Shown: piece by piece, positions 63,501 through 64,000 of the stretch | Position numbering within the stretch: the stretch's first letter is position 1 | Layout: every line of letters begins with the position of its first letter | Origin: Pseudoips prasinana | Taxonomy: Eukaryota; Arthropoda; Insecta; Lepidoptera; Nolidae | DNA length: 64,000 nt | Assembly (NCBI GenBank): GCA_951640165.1 | Contig: OX621261.1 | Span: forward strand, 2,542,001-2,606,000 | Direction of reading: 5' to 3' | Program-made: the position numbers and the translations under genes | The notes under the pieces: generated by a model | What the model was told of the DNA's origin: nothing | The model's input: only the letters and a program-made list of their open reading frames with translations | Database searches by the model: none

Positions 63501-64000
63501 TCACCTAACGAATTACAGATTACGAGACAATTATAATTATTTATTTATTGCTTTATTTATTTATTAATTATATACTTTTACACACTTTTACACTCGTTTC
63601 TTTATTTTTATTTTTTTCTAAGACAACACCCGCACTAGGGAATCTATTCGCTGTGTCGCGGGTTACTTTACAAACATATAAGGGACGGACATAAATTACA
63701 TCCAGACTGAGAACAACTATTTGTGGGTCACACAAATAGTTGTCCAGCGCGGGACTCGAACCCGCGACACGAAGCGGAAAGGCGACTGTTTTAGCCGCTG
63801 CACCATCTTCATATTATTATATCTTTATATTATTATATTCAATTTTAAGCTGTGTTATTTCTGTGTAATTATTGATTGTAGGTCGTTACTGTGCGTTTTG
63901 AATAAAAAATTAAAATACAATAAATAAAATACCTTCTCCAGAGGATAAAACCATGTACTGATCATTTCCATTGACGCAATTGTTGAGAGACGCGGCGCGG
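37904..64000 (-). CDS. large Ser/Asn-rich secreted-type (sericin-like) protein, 19 exons, 5' end outside
   Basis: Nineteen minus-strand exons chain through GT/AG sites into one frame of 1233 residues plus a stop. From 5' to 3': 64000-63933, 62264-62112, 60170-60117, 59727-59674, 56916-56851, 55881-55840, 55257-54164, 51823-51793, 51131-51111, 49682-49638, 48636-48592, 48437-48393, 47922-47902, 45983-45846, 45047-44994, 43907-43857, 41896-41831, 40066-40022, 39513-37904. Every visible junction is phase 1 except one (55257-54164 to 51823-51793, phase 0). The lengths sum to a consistent frame with no stop. Five small exons plus one giant repeat exon occur twice, which indicates internal duplication. 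Abundant Ser, Asn, Gln and Arg, homogenised repeats and many tiny exons recall lepidopteran sericins or silk adhesive proteins. This is inference, and I do not recognise the exact gene. The signal peptide would lie upstream. No clear AATAAA was found after the stop. Confidence 0.8.
39750..39970 (+). mobile_element. 5S rRNA-derived SINE, copy 1
   Basis: It includes TAAGGTTAAGCAACTAGGCT, then CCAGAGATGGGTGACCGCTA, clearly the 3' half of 5S rRNA containing its internal control region. A unique body follows (CGGAGGGCACGTTAAGCTGT, AATGGGCGGCTTGAACAACT). It lies in the last intron of the large gene. A second copy is at 51858. Confidence 0.8.
40022..40066 (-). CDS. exon 18 of the large gene (module copy 2, segment 5)
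   Basis: The 45-bp exon encodes [14 protein letters not shown] with split codons at each end. The acceptor is TTTTTTCAG and the donor GTAAGC. It corresponds to exon 6 (55840-55881) in module copy 1, which also starts with Cys. Confidence 0.75.
40067..40689. other. intron with small repeat fragments
   Basis: 40150-40200 is a scrap of RTE end (GTCCACTGCTGGACAAAAGT). 40262-40385 is a GCCAAGTGCGAGTCGG-type fragment. 40395-40445 matches LINE 3' text also at 9225 and 59590. A 20-base A run is at 40660-40679. No other exon was found. Confidence 0.45.
40690..41025 (-). mobile_element. SINE4, minus, near full length
   Basis: It contains CACAAGTGTGTGCGCAAACA, CCTAGCGATACGACCGGAAA and the reversed B box GGTTTGAACCCAGGACCTAG. 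It ends with GCTAGACCAACGAGGCAGTC at the head. Confidence 0.75.
41036..41475 (-). mobile_element. family A retroelement 3' region, long copy
   Basis: It starts with the reversed tail (AAAATAAAATAAAAAAGGTT), then AAAAAGCGCTTGTAAATAGT, TAGCTCGTATCAAGTTATTG and CGCGCTTTAATGACACCGGA. It ends at TTGAGACGGTCCGGCGAAAC. This is the longest uninterrupted copy of the family here. Confidence 0.7.
41554..41781 (+). mobile_element. Helitron family 2, 3'-truncated
   Basis: It starts TCTATACAAATAAATAAAAT and breaks after GAGTAACTTAGGCTAACC, about 50 bp before exon 17. The 3' hairpin is missing. Confidence 0.7.
41831..41896 (-). CDS. exon 17 of the large gene (module copy 2, segment 4)
   Basis: The 66-bp exon encodes 21 whole codons beginning [11 protein letters not shown] and ending [10 protein letters not shown]. 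The acceptor is TTTTTTACAG and the donor GTAAGT. It pairs with exon 5 (66 bp), sharing an H-x-x-L-G pattern at the same position. Confidence 0.75.
41925..42192 (-). mobile_element. retroposon T, partial copy (minus)
   Basis: It shares TACCCACCACTGCAACTCCT, GAGGCTCAGGCATGTCCCGG and AGCAAAGCGGGAGACAGAAT with 52546-52981. The reversed A tail lies at the low-coordinate end. Confidence 0.65.
42195..42463 (+). pseudogene. LINE E ORF2 fragment, 5' piece
   Basis: It encodes [20 protein letters not shown] and [20 protein letters not shown], the C-terminal part of a LINE ORF2. It stops at GFAAI, where LINE D is inserted in reverse, and resumes at 43387. Confidence 0.65.
42463..43386 (-). pseudogene. 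LINE D (minus), inserted in LINE E
   Basis: The minus frame 43090-43416 reads [20 protein letters not shown] and [20 protein letters not shown], ending KVSSRFLST, the end of a Jockey-like ORF2. The 3' UTR runs down to TTTATTTATTTATTCAGGAC at 42466-42485 (reversed A-rich tail). A Helitron is inserted in the UTR. Confidence 0.7.
42510..42824 (+). mobile_element. Helitron family 2, complete (315 bp), in the LINE D UTR
   Basis: It starts TCTATACAAATAAATAAAAT after an A (42509). The hairpin GCGGACGAAGTGGC precedes GGGCACAGCTAG, which is followed by a T (42825). A 24-base poly(A) run lies before the hairpin. Confidence 0.8.
43387..43600 (+). pseudogene. LINE E ORF2 end and 3' UTR
   Basis: It reads [20 protein letters not shown] then PMMRRWM and a stop, completing LINE E after the LINE D insertion. 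The 3' end is AATAAATATATTATTATTAT. Confidence 0.65.
43857..43907 (-). CDS. exon 16 of the large gene (module copy 2, segment 3)
   Basis: The 51-bp exon encodes [16 protein letters not shown]. The acceptor is CTTGGCAG and the donor GTAAGT. With the split codon it reads [10 protein letters not shown] and aligns with exon 4 ([11 protein letters not shown]), sharing Arg, Trp, Asp and Tyr positions. Confidence 0.8.
43925..44165 (+). mobile_element. MITE-B, right-truncated
   Basis: It runs from AACTTGAGAGGTGTCAAGGG to GTGTCGTGACAACTTTTCGT. The right terminal sequence is replaced by other DNA. Confidence 0.7.
44190..44290 (-). mobile_element. SINE2 head fragment (minus)
   Basis: It contains CCCAGGCTCAGGACAGACAG and ATATCTGTCCTGGGTGGGAA, the reversed SINE2 middle and head, cut before the A box. 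Confidence 0.6.
44350..44970 (-). mobile_element. MITE-B (minus), split by a Helitron
   Basis: The left part (44358-44603) starts GGAACGAAGTTCCTTGTCGG and the right part (44925-44970) ends near ACGCTCAAGTTTT. Helitron 44604-44924 lies between, at the ACATAA|TTATG junction. Confidence 0.75.
44604..44924 (+). mobile_element. Helitron family 1, complete, inserted in MITE-B
   Basis: It runs from TCTATACATATAATAAAATC to GGGCACAGCTAG, with A at 44603 and T at 44925. The hairpin is ACGCGGGTAAAACCGCGGGG. The host MITE gives an independent check on both ends. Confidence 0.85.
44994..45047 (-). CDS. exon 15 of the large gene (module copy 2, segment 2)
   Basis: The 54-bp exon encodes [17 protein letters not shown]. 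The acceptor is CTTTTTCCAG and the donor GTAAGT. It pairs with exon 3 (also 54 bp), sharing KQ near the start and ISQL near the end. Confidence 0.8.
45066..45218 (-). pseudogene. partial duplicate of exon 14 inside an intron
   Basis: 45101-45149 repeats the first 49 bp of exon 14 (one difference seen: CACATATAT for CGCATATAT), plus its acceptor and about 30 bp of the upstream intron. The piece is bracketed by two copies of TTAAATCTTTTTTAAATTTA plus AGAGCCTAAAGAG. It lacks the rest of the exon and a donor, so it is unlikely to be used. Confidence 0.8.
45370..45760 (+). mobile_element. inverted-repeat element arm and Helitron-like scrap
   Basis: 45370-45660 is one arm of the element at 19775-21310 (CGGCCAAGTGCGAGTCGGAC, TTTAGTTTTATCATTCTCTT). 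45660-45760 matches the Helitron-like element at 36755 (AATTCATCCCCTAAGGGGGT). Confidence 0.6.
45846..45983 (-). CDS. exon 14 of the large gene (module copy 2, segment 1)
   Basis: The 138-bp exon has 45 whole codons from [20 protein letters not shown] to [12 protein letters not shown]. The acceptor is TTGTTTTAG and the donor GTAAGC. It is acidic, with one Cys near the start. It pairs with exon 2 ([12 protein letters not shown]...), both preceded by an acidic or Asn split codon. A fragment of this exon is duplicated at 45101-45149. Confidence 0.85.
46016..46345 (+). pseudogene. LINE ORF2 tail fragment
   Basis: It reads [20 protein letters not shown] and [20 protein letters not shown], then a stop. 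The 3' UTR ends AATAAAGAAATCTTTATCTT. It is the last segment of a Jockey/CR1-like ORF2. Confidence 0.7.
46350..46712 (-). mobile_element. SINE2 (minus) with a Helitron-like insert
   Basis: The tail half is 46353-46423, the head half 46606-46712 (GGGAATCGAACCCACAACTT). The insert 46424-46605 starts CTAGCTGTGCGCCGCGGTTT (reversed Helitron end). The same composite is at 18478-18905. Confidence 0.65.
46820..47035 (-). mobile_element. SINE1 (minus), head truncated
   Basis: It runs from AATAATATCTAGGGACAATG to AGGACCACCAGCTTCG, ending before the reversed A box. Confidence 0.8.
47128..47382. repeat. about 105-bp tandem repeat, 2.4 copies
   Basis: AAAAGTTGTTGGTTATGGTG recurs at 47113, 47219 and 47311, with CATCTCGTCCTGCGAGG and TTTTACACGTAACCCTAACA in each unit. 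The third copy is partial. It lies in the intron between exons 13 and 14. Confidence 0.8.
47395..47645 (+). mobile_element. LINE 3' fragment
   Basis: It encodes [11 protein letters not shown] and [11 protein letters not shown] (frame-shifted) with CAAGGATCGCGACAAATGTG. This is a typical lepidopteran retroelement tail, also found at 9040 and 55914. Confidence 0.5.
47902..47922 (-). CDS. exon 13 of the large gene (micro-exon)
   Basis: The 21-bp exon encodes GSYYSD plus split codons. The acceptor is TATTTTCAG and the donor GTAAGT. It is accepted because it keeps phase 1 between exon 12 and exon 14 and forms LGSYYSDNICDSG across the joins. Confidence 0.65.
48075..48150 (-). mobile_element. tRNA-like SINE head
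   Basis: Reversed it reads GGCGGAGCGGTTAACGAAC, then GGGCTGATACCCC and GGTTCGATTCCCACCCGC. The B box is perfect, but the acceptor arms do not pair, so this is a SINE head and not a tRNA gene. Confidence 0.5.
48150..48320. repeat. about 41-bp dimeric tandem repeat, 4 copies
   Basis: Alternating half units AAAATAATGACAAAAGTAG and AAAATAATGTTTGAAGTAG repeat across the interval. It begins directly at the end of the tRNA-like head and may be an expanded SINE tail. Confidence 0.8.
48393..48437 (-). CDS. exon 12 of the large gene
   Basis: The 45-bp exon encodes [14 protein letters not shown]. The acceptor is GTTTTTAG and the donor GTGAGT. Phase 1 on both sides. Confidence 0.7.
48592..48636 (-). 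CDS. exon 11 of the large gene
   Basis: The 45-bp exon encodes [14 protein letters not shown]. The acceptor is AATTCCAG and the donor GTAAGT. It looks like an amphipathic segment with acidic and aromatic residues. Confidence 0.7.
48750..49065 (-). mobile_element. RTE-type LINE 3' end with SINE-like segment (minus)
   Basis: It contains CCACTGCTGGACAAAGGCCT and CCCAAAGATCTCCACAGTTG, the reverse of the RTE C-terminus at 33488. GTGGTCGCCATTCGAGTACC and a tRNA-like end (CGGGACATGAAGTGGCGATT) follow. Confidence 0.6.
49325..49605 (-). mobile_element. MITE-B (minus), near complete
   Basis: It runs from GAACGAAGTTCCTTATCGCG to GGATGTCCCTTGACACCTGT. AATAAATTTGTTTTTGTACA near 49535 is a small internal duplication. 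It lies 30 bp from exon 10. Confidence 0.75.
49638..49682 (-). CDS. exon 10 of the large gene
   Basis: The 45-bp exon encodes [14 protein letters not shown]. The acceptor is CTTTTTGCAG; the donor GTAATT is weaker than its neighbours. Phase 1 on both sides. Confidence 0.65.
49735..49925 (-). mobile_element. SINE3 (tRNA-derived), minus
   Basis: It contains CGCCCGCACTAGGGAATTTA and CAACTATTTGTGGGTCACAC. The reversed B box GGGACTCGAACCCGCGACAC and reversed A-box region CGTCTTAGCCGCTGCGCCAC follow. A sister copy is at 63600-63810. Confidence 0.75.
49961..50279 (-). mobile_element. Helitron family 1, complete (minus)
   Basis: It begins on plus with CTAGCTGCGCCCCGCGGTAT after an A and ends GATTTTATTATATGTATAGA before a T, so both Helitron rules hold in reverse. 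Confidence 0.8.
50281..50860 (-). mobile_element. two further Helitron-like fragments (minus)
   Basis: 50281-50415 matches the insert found inside SINE2 copies (CTCCAGCCGTTTAGACGTGA). 50435-50850 starts CTAGCTGTGCCCGCGAGTTC and ends ATTAATAATATTAGTAAGGA. Confidence 0.5.
50905..51080 (+). mobile_element. Helitron-like fragment
   Basis: It runs from TCATATAAATAAAAATGTTT to TTAACGCGGGTGAAACCGCG and GGGCACTGCAAGT, with a typical hairpin but a decayed CTAG. Confidence 0.5.
51111..51131 (-). CDS. exon 9 of the large gene (micro-exon)
   Basis: The 21-bp exon encodes FVADNI plus split codons. The acceptor is GTTTTTCAG and the donor GTAAGT. Confidence 0.6.
51185..51370. repeat. AT-rich degenerate tandem repeat
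   Basis: Variants of ATTTAAATCAAATTTCATAA recur with a period near 20-25 bp. Intronic; no function is apparent. Confidence 0.6.
51793..51823 (-). CDS. exon 8 of the large gene (phase shifter)
   Basis: The 31-bp exon encodes [10 protein letters not shown] plus one base. It enters in phase 0 after the giant exon 7 and leaves in phase 1. It is the only exon in the window whose length is not compatible with phase 1 on both sides. The acceptor is CTATTTCCAG and the donor GTAAAT. Confidence 0.65.
51858..52085 (+). mobile_element. 5S rRNA-derived SINE, copy 2
   Basis: It starts with CCTCATAGCCAGATGCTTTC, then GCGAAGTTAAGCAACTAGGC and AGATGGGTGACAGCCAAAGT, a 5S-like internal promoter region, then the same body as copy 1 at 39750. 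It is longer at the 5' side than copy 1. Confidence 0.8.
52203..53095 (-). mobile_element. family A retroelement 3' region, split by retroposon T
   Basis: The left part (52203-52545) carries the reversed tail, AAAGCGCTTGTAAATAGTCA, and a locally repeated TCTAATTATCTRGTTTAAG (about four copies). The right part (52982-53095) has CGGACCTTATGTTAATAACG. The insert is 52546-52981. Confidence 0.7.
52546..52981 (-). mobile_element. retroposon T with 13-bp target duplication
   Basis: The 13-bp TGGCAATGGTTCT is present at 52533-52545 and 52982-52994. The insert starts with a T-rich run (reversed A tail) and contains TACCCACCACTGCAACTCCT and GTTCCTTGTTGCTACAAGAT. It ends at AATAAACTACTACTAC. It is a clean retroposition event. 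Confidence 0.85.
53205..53455 (+). mobile_element. family A retroelement 3' end (plus)
   Basis: It has CTTGACAATAACTTGATACG, ATGTTCTGACTATTTACAAG and AAAACCTTTTTTATTTTATT. It faces the minus copy to its left, so the two could form a large hairpin. Confidence 0.7.
53545..53905 (-). mobile_element. SINE4 (minus), near full length
   Basis: It contains GTGCACAAGTGTGTGCGCAA, GACTAGCGACACGACCGGCA and the reversed B box CGGGAATTGAACCTAGGACC, ending CTAGACCAACGAAGCAGTCA. Confidence 0.75.
53990..54115 (-). mobile_element. SINE2 head fragment (minus)
   Basis: It contains ACACCCACACTCAGGACAAA and the reversed B box GGGAATCGAACCCACGACAT. It ends about 50 bp before the donor of exon 7. Confidence 0.65.
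54164..55257 (-). CDS. exon 7 of the large gene (giant repeat exon 1)
   Basis: The 1094-bp exon has acceptor CTATTTGCAG and donor GTATGT, entering in phase 1 and leaving in phase 0 (364 whole codons). It begins [20 protein letters not shown] and a Tyr/Asp segment. Octapeptide-based repeats follow (24-bp unit, SNANSNSR and variants), grouped in a 96-bp higher-order unit repeated nearly exactly. Next come [20 protein letters not shown] and an acidic Tyr-rich patch ([20 protein letters not shown]). The exon ends in Gly-Pro-Arg repeats ([20 protein letters not shown]). Opposite-strand ORFs are shadows. Confidence 0.85.
55281..55525 (+). mobile_element. SINE1 next to the exon 7 acceptor
   Basis: It starts CACCGTAGCCTAGTTGGTAG and carries the B box GGGTTCGAATCCCGG. 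The tail is GACATTGTCCCTTGGCATTA. Only about 23 bp separate it from the splice acceptor of exon 7. Confidence 0.85.
55656..55821 (+). mobile_element. Helitron family 1, 5' fragment
   Basis: It starts TCTATACATATAATAAAATC and stops at ACTCAAAAAGTA, 18 bp before the donor side of exon 6. Confidence 0.7.
55840..55881 (-). CDS. exon 6 of the large gene (module copy 1, segment 5)
   Basis: The 42-bp exon encodes [13 protein letters not shown]. The acceptor is AATTTGCAG and the donor GTAAGT. It pairs with exon 18 (45 bp). Confidence 0.75.
55914..56160 (-). mobile_element. LINE 3' fragment (minus)
   Basis: The minus strand reads [20 protein letters not shown] and [20 protein letters not shown], a common lepidopteran LINE tail. 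It lies directly upstream of exon 6. Confidence 0.6.
56255..56815 (-). mobile_element. retroposon R2 (minus), split by family A
   Basis: The left part (56255-56455) has AAGTGGGTCACCTGATGGTA and AACAAGTGTTGCTGACCTTC. The right part (56757-56815) has TCGGGCTGCCCTTTTAATGA. A family A copy (56500-56755, plus) sits between. The empty join is preserved at about 61028. Confidence 0.65.
56500..56755 (+). mobile_element. family A copy inside R2
   Basis: It has CAATATGTAGTAAAAATATTAG-type text, CTTGACAATAACTTGATACG, and TTTTTTAAAGTCTAAATGAA. It ends in an A run. Confidence 0.65.
56851..56916 (-). CDS. exon 5 of the large gene (module copy 1, segment 4)
   Basis: The 66-bp exon has 21 codons starting [11 protein letters not shown] and ending [10 protein letters not shown]. 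The acceptor is CATTTACAG and the donor GTAAGT. Its length is identical to exon 17. Confidence 0.75.
56964..57213 (-). pseudogene. LINE G 3' part (minus), left of the mariner
   Basis: The minus strand reads [20 protein letters not shown] and [17 protein letters not shown], then a stop. Its 3' tail is an unusual TTCTGA repeat (on plus AGAATCAGAATCAGAAT at 56963). It continues beyond the mariner at 58506. Confidence 0.75.
57216..58503 (-). mobile_element. mariner element, 1288 bp, apparently intact
   Basis: The TIRs of about 28 bp are ATAGGTCTTTACCTATGAAA at 57216 and the inverted TTTCATAGGTAAAGACCTAA ending at 58503. TA lies at 57214-57215 and 58504-58505. The element interrupts a LINE ORF, so its ends are certain. 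The length is typical of mariner. Confidence 0.92.
57294..58313 (-). CDS. mariner transposase (DD34D)
   Basis: This cut-and-paste transposase has 339 residues, close to the usual 345. I chose the ATG at 58313 ([20 protein letters not shown]); the longer frame upstream lacks family similarity. Residues 1-115 form the double HTH DNA-binding region ([36 protein letters not shown]). The mariner signature WVPHEL is at about 114-119. The catalytic residues are D151 ([14 protein letters not shown]), D243 ([12 protein letters not shown]) and D278 in [13 protein letters not shown], with 34 residues between the last two. No internal stop was seen. It lies in the intron between exons 4 and 5 of the large gene. 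It may be functional or very recently so. Confidence 0.93.
   Translation of the reverse strand: MDTLKIRVIMEYEYRRGSNAAQAARNINDVYGANTTNQRTTCYWFARFRSGNFDLKNEPRGRPKTLVDNDELKAVVEADDTQSTAELAAAFDVSVKTILVHLRQIGKVKKLDKWVPHELNDRQREVRVETCLALLNRHTNEGILNRIVTCDEKWILFDNRKRSASWLDPGSAPKQCPKRKLTPRKVMVTVWWSSAGVIHHSFLPNGVSITADVYCEELSTMMEKLAHLQPALVNRSSPLLLHDNVRPHTAQQTVSKLQELGLEALRHPPYSPDLAPTDYYFFQNLDNFLAGKKFNTREAVQNAFEEFVASRPADFFKKGINKLPLRWQRCIDCMGDYFD
58506..58835 (-). pseudogene. LINE G 5' part (minus), right of the mariner
   Basis: The minus strand reads [20 protein letters not shown] and [20 protein letters not shown], then RNVYCMSII at the mariner junction. It is the C-terminal region of a Jockey/CR1-like ORF2, similar to LINE C. 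Confidence 0.75.
58836..59160. other. intronic, no recognised gene
   Basis: It contains GGGTTCAAATCATGGGTCGA (B-box-like) and GCCTCCCCAAGATGGCGGAC. It is possibly an old SINE or DNA element; nothing was assigned. Confidence 0.3.
59160..59640 (+). mobile_element. LINE 3' ends
   Basis: One tail ends at 59200 (AATTTGATTTGATTTGACAT). Another segment (59425-59520) has TGCATGCCCTAACCGGCTGG, shared with 12516. 59550-59640 has TACGCCCCCCACAGGATGAG, shared with 9220 and 40410. Confidence 0.5.
59674..59727 (-). CDS. exon 4 of the large gene (module copy 1, segment 3)
   Basis: The 54-bp exon encodes [17 protein letters not shown]. The acceptor is TTTCTGCAG and the donor GTGAGT. It pairs with exon 16 (51 bp). 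Confidence 0.8.
59940..60055 (-). mobile_element. GCCAAGTGCGAGTCGG-family fragment (minus)
   Basis: It reads CTCCCATACAACAAACGTGA, then GAACCCTTCGTGCGCCCGAC and TCGCACTTGGCCGTTTTTAT, the reverse of the fragments at 15215 and 40262. Confidence 0.55.
60117..60170 (-). CDS. exon 3 of the large gene (module copy 1, segment 2)
   Basis: The 54-bp exon encodes [17 protein letters not shown]. The acceptor is TTTTCCAG and the donor GTAAGT. It pairs with exon 15 (54 bp). Confidence 0.8.
60295..61105 (-). mobile_element. retroposon R2 (minus), split by a GC-rich MITE
   Basis: The left part (60295-60453) has a T-rich run and AAGTGGGTCACCTGATGGTA. The right part (60920-61105) has AACAAGTGTTGCTGACCCTT and ATGTCTTCTGTAAGGTGGAG. 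The MITE lies between, at the CCTTTAAGAG site. Confidence 0.7.
60454..60919. mobile_element. GC-rich MITE, 466 bp, TAA target (PIF/Harbinger-type)
   Basis: The TIRs are AGGTCTCTGCACACAGCGGG and its complement at the right end. TAA is at 60451-60453 and again at 60920-60922. The body is strikingly GC-rich at both ends and around an internal inverted repeat (CCCGCTCGGCGCGG / CGCGCCGAGCGGG at about 60762-60820). No ORF is meaningful. Confidence 0.8.
61270..61517. mobile_element. fold-back element, about 110-bp arms
   Basis: The left arm includes CGGCTAAGTCGCCGAACCTC, GCGTTCAAATAAATAAATG and CATCAATCGTTAAATCGGCT. The right arm is their complement in reverse order. The centre holds CATGTGACGTCATAAACGGT. 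One arm also appears at 32741-32890, attached to the same R1/I-type LINE tail. Confidence 0.7.
61750..62095 (-). pseudogene. LINE ORF2 tail (minus)
   Basis: The minus strand reads [20 protein letters not shown] and RIIKAILCV, then a stop. The 3' UTR is reversed at 61760-61980. A GAA-repeat (AGAAGAAGAAGAAGA) at 62087 separates it from exon 2. Confidence 0.7.
62112..62264 (-). CDS. exon 2 of the large gene (module copy 1, segment 1)
   Basis: The 153-bp exon has 50 codons from [20 protein letters not shown] through [20 protein letters not shown] to VNSLD. The acceptor is TGTTTTCAG and the donor GTGAGT. It pairs with exon 14, sharing the Cys/Gly-Tyr-Gly start and a helical second half. Confidence 0.85.
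62290..62660 (+). pseudogene. R1/I-type LINE ORF2 C-terminal fragment
   Basis: Across frames it reads [38 protein letters not shown] and [19 protein letters not shown], then a stop. It is a degenerate Cys/His knuckle region, akin to 7085-7465. Confidence 0.65.
62690..62875 (+). mobile_element. RTE-type LINE 3' end
   Basis: It encodes [22 protein letters not shown] broken sequence, and its DNA has ACAAGATGGACCGATGATCT and GGAGGCCTTTGTCCAGCAGT. This is the same tail as 33488-33622. Confidence 0.65.
62880..63250 (+). mobile_element. Helitron-like pair
   Basis: It has ATATTATAAACGCGAAAGTT, CCACCGCTAGAGG-type text (ACCGCTAGAGGTACACATCC) and the end TTTAACGCGGGTGTAACCGC. It is the plus-strand version of 19260-19640 and 37240-37720. 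Confidence 0.55.
63255..63490 (+). mobile_element. Helitron family 1, truncated at both ends
   Basis: It has AATCGTAGGAAAGTCAAAAC and GGTCGGTTCAACATATAGGT, with no terminal hairpin. Confidence 0.6.
63600..63810 (-). mobile_element. SINE3 (tRNA-derived), minus
   Basis: It has ACACCCGCACTAGGGAATCT, CAACTATTTGTGGGTCACAC, the reversed B box GGGACTCGAACCCGCGACAC and GTTTTAGCCGCTGCACCATC. It is the sister of 49735-49925. Confidence 0.75.
63933..64000 (-). CDS. first visible exon of the large gene (5' end outside)
   Basis: 68 bp are visible, ending in phase 1 at a GTATTT donor. They encode [20 protein letters not shown] and GE, with one Cys. The exon continues beyond the window. It precedes module copy 1 in the same place that exons 12-13 precede module copy 2, though similarity is weak. 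Confidence 0.65.

Noticed and set aside
37904..64000. Treating the two giant exons as two unrelated genes
   Set aside because: The six linker exons keep the frame open from one to the other and no transcript end is visible between them. Two tandem genes remain possible and are listed as a test.

Overview
The window looks like lepidopteran (moth or butterfly) nuclear DNA. It is AT-rich and intron-rich and is packed with repeats of lepidopteran type: tRNA-derived SINEs with A/B boxes, short Helitrons ending in a GC hairpin plus CTAG, CR1/Jockey, RTE and R1-like LINE fragments, mariner and Tc1 elements, and many MITEs. Nothing bacterial is present: no operons, no CRISPR and no rRNA operon. The species cannot be named from the sequence alone.

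Main host gene (37904 to beyond 64000, minus strand). Nineteen exons can be chained by canonical GT/AG sites into one uninterrupted reading frame of 1233 codons plus a stop; the 5' end lies outside the window. The protein alternates compact, Cys-bearing segments encoded by many tiny exons (21 to 153 bp, almost all phase 1) with two giant low-complexity Ser/Asn-rich exons (54164-55257 and 37904-39513). A five-exon module (153/54/54/66/42 bp) ahead of the first giant exon is clearly repeated as 138/54/51/66/45 bp ahead of the second. The composition resembles sericin-like silk or adhesive proteins, but the family assignment is inference. This is the most interesting object in the window.

A second possible host gene fragment (14171-14682, minus) encodes a Lys/Pro-rich stretch and a dense Cys cluster and ends at a good splice donor. 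Part of this exon is duplicated about 1.5 kb away, and the copy is broken by retroelements.

Layout. 1-1314: SINE and MITE copies with two striking palindromes. 1499-6745: a decayed LINE containing a reverse-strand LINE and a 1.77-kb DNA element. 7-12 kb: SINE, MITE, Helitron and LINE fragments. 12.2-14.3 kb: duplicated exon and LINE. 14.7-22 kb: repeats, including a 1.5-kb inverted-repeat element and a TTAA-flanked long-TIR MITE. 22.4-23.2 kb: a 140-bp minisatellite invaded by a full-length two-ORF LINE (23171-27805). 27.9-28.6 kb: an inverted Helitron pair. 28.7-30.8 kb: a broken two-exon Tc1/IS630-type transposase (DD36E). 30.8-35.15 kb: LINE, SINE and minisatellite sequence and a candidate solo LTR. 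35157-36747: an intact Tc1-like element (DD34E). 37.9-64 kb: the large host gene, whose introns carry an apparently intact mariner (57216-58503), two 5S-rRNA-derived SINEs, several Helitrons and a TAA-flanked GC-rich MITE.

Many insertions are nested, and several have their empty site elsewhere in the window, so their target-site duplications and relative ages can be read directly. Boundaries of old repeats are approximate. Element names such as SINE1 or MITE-B are local labels, not database names.
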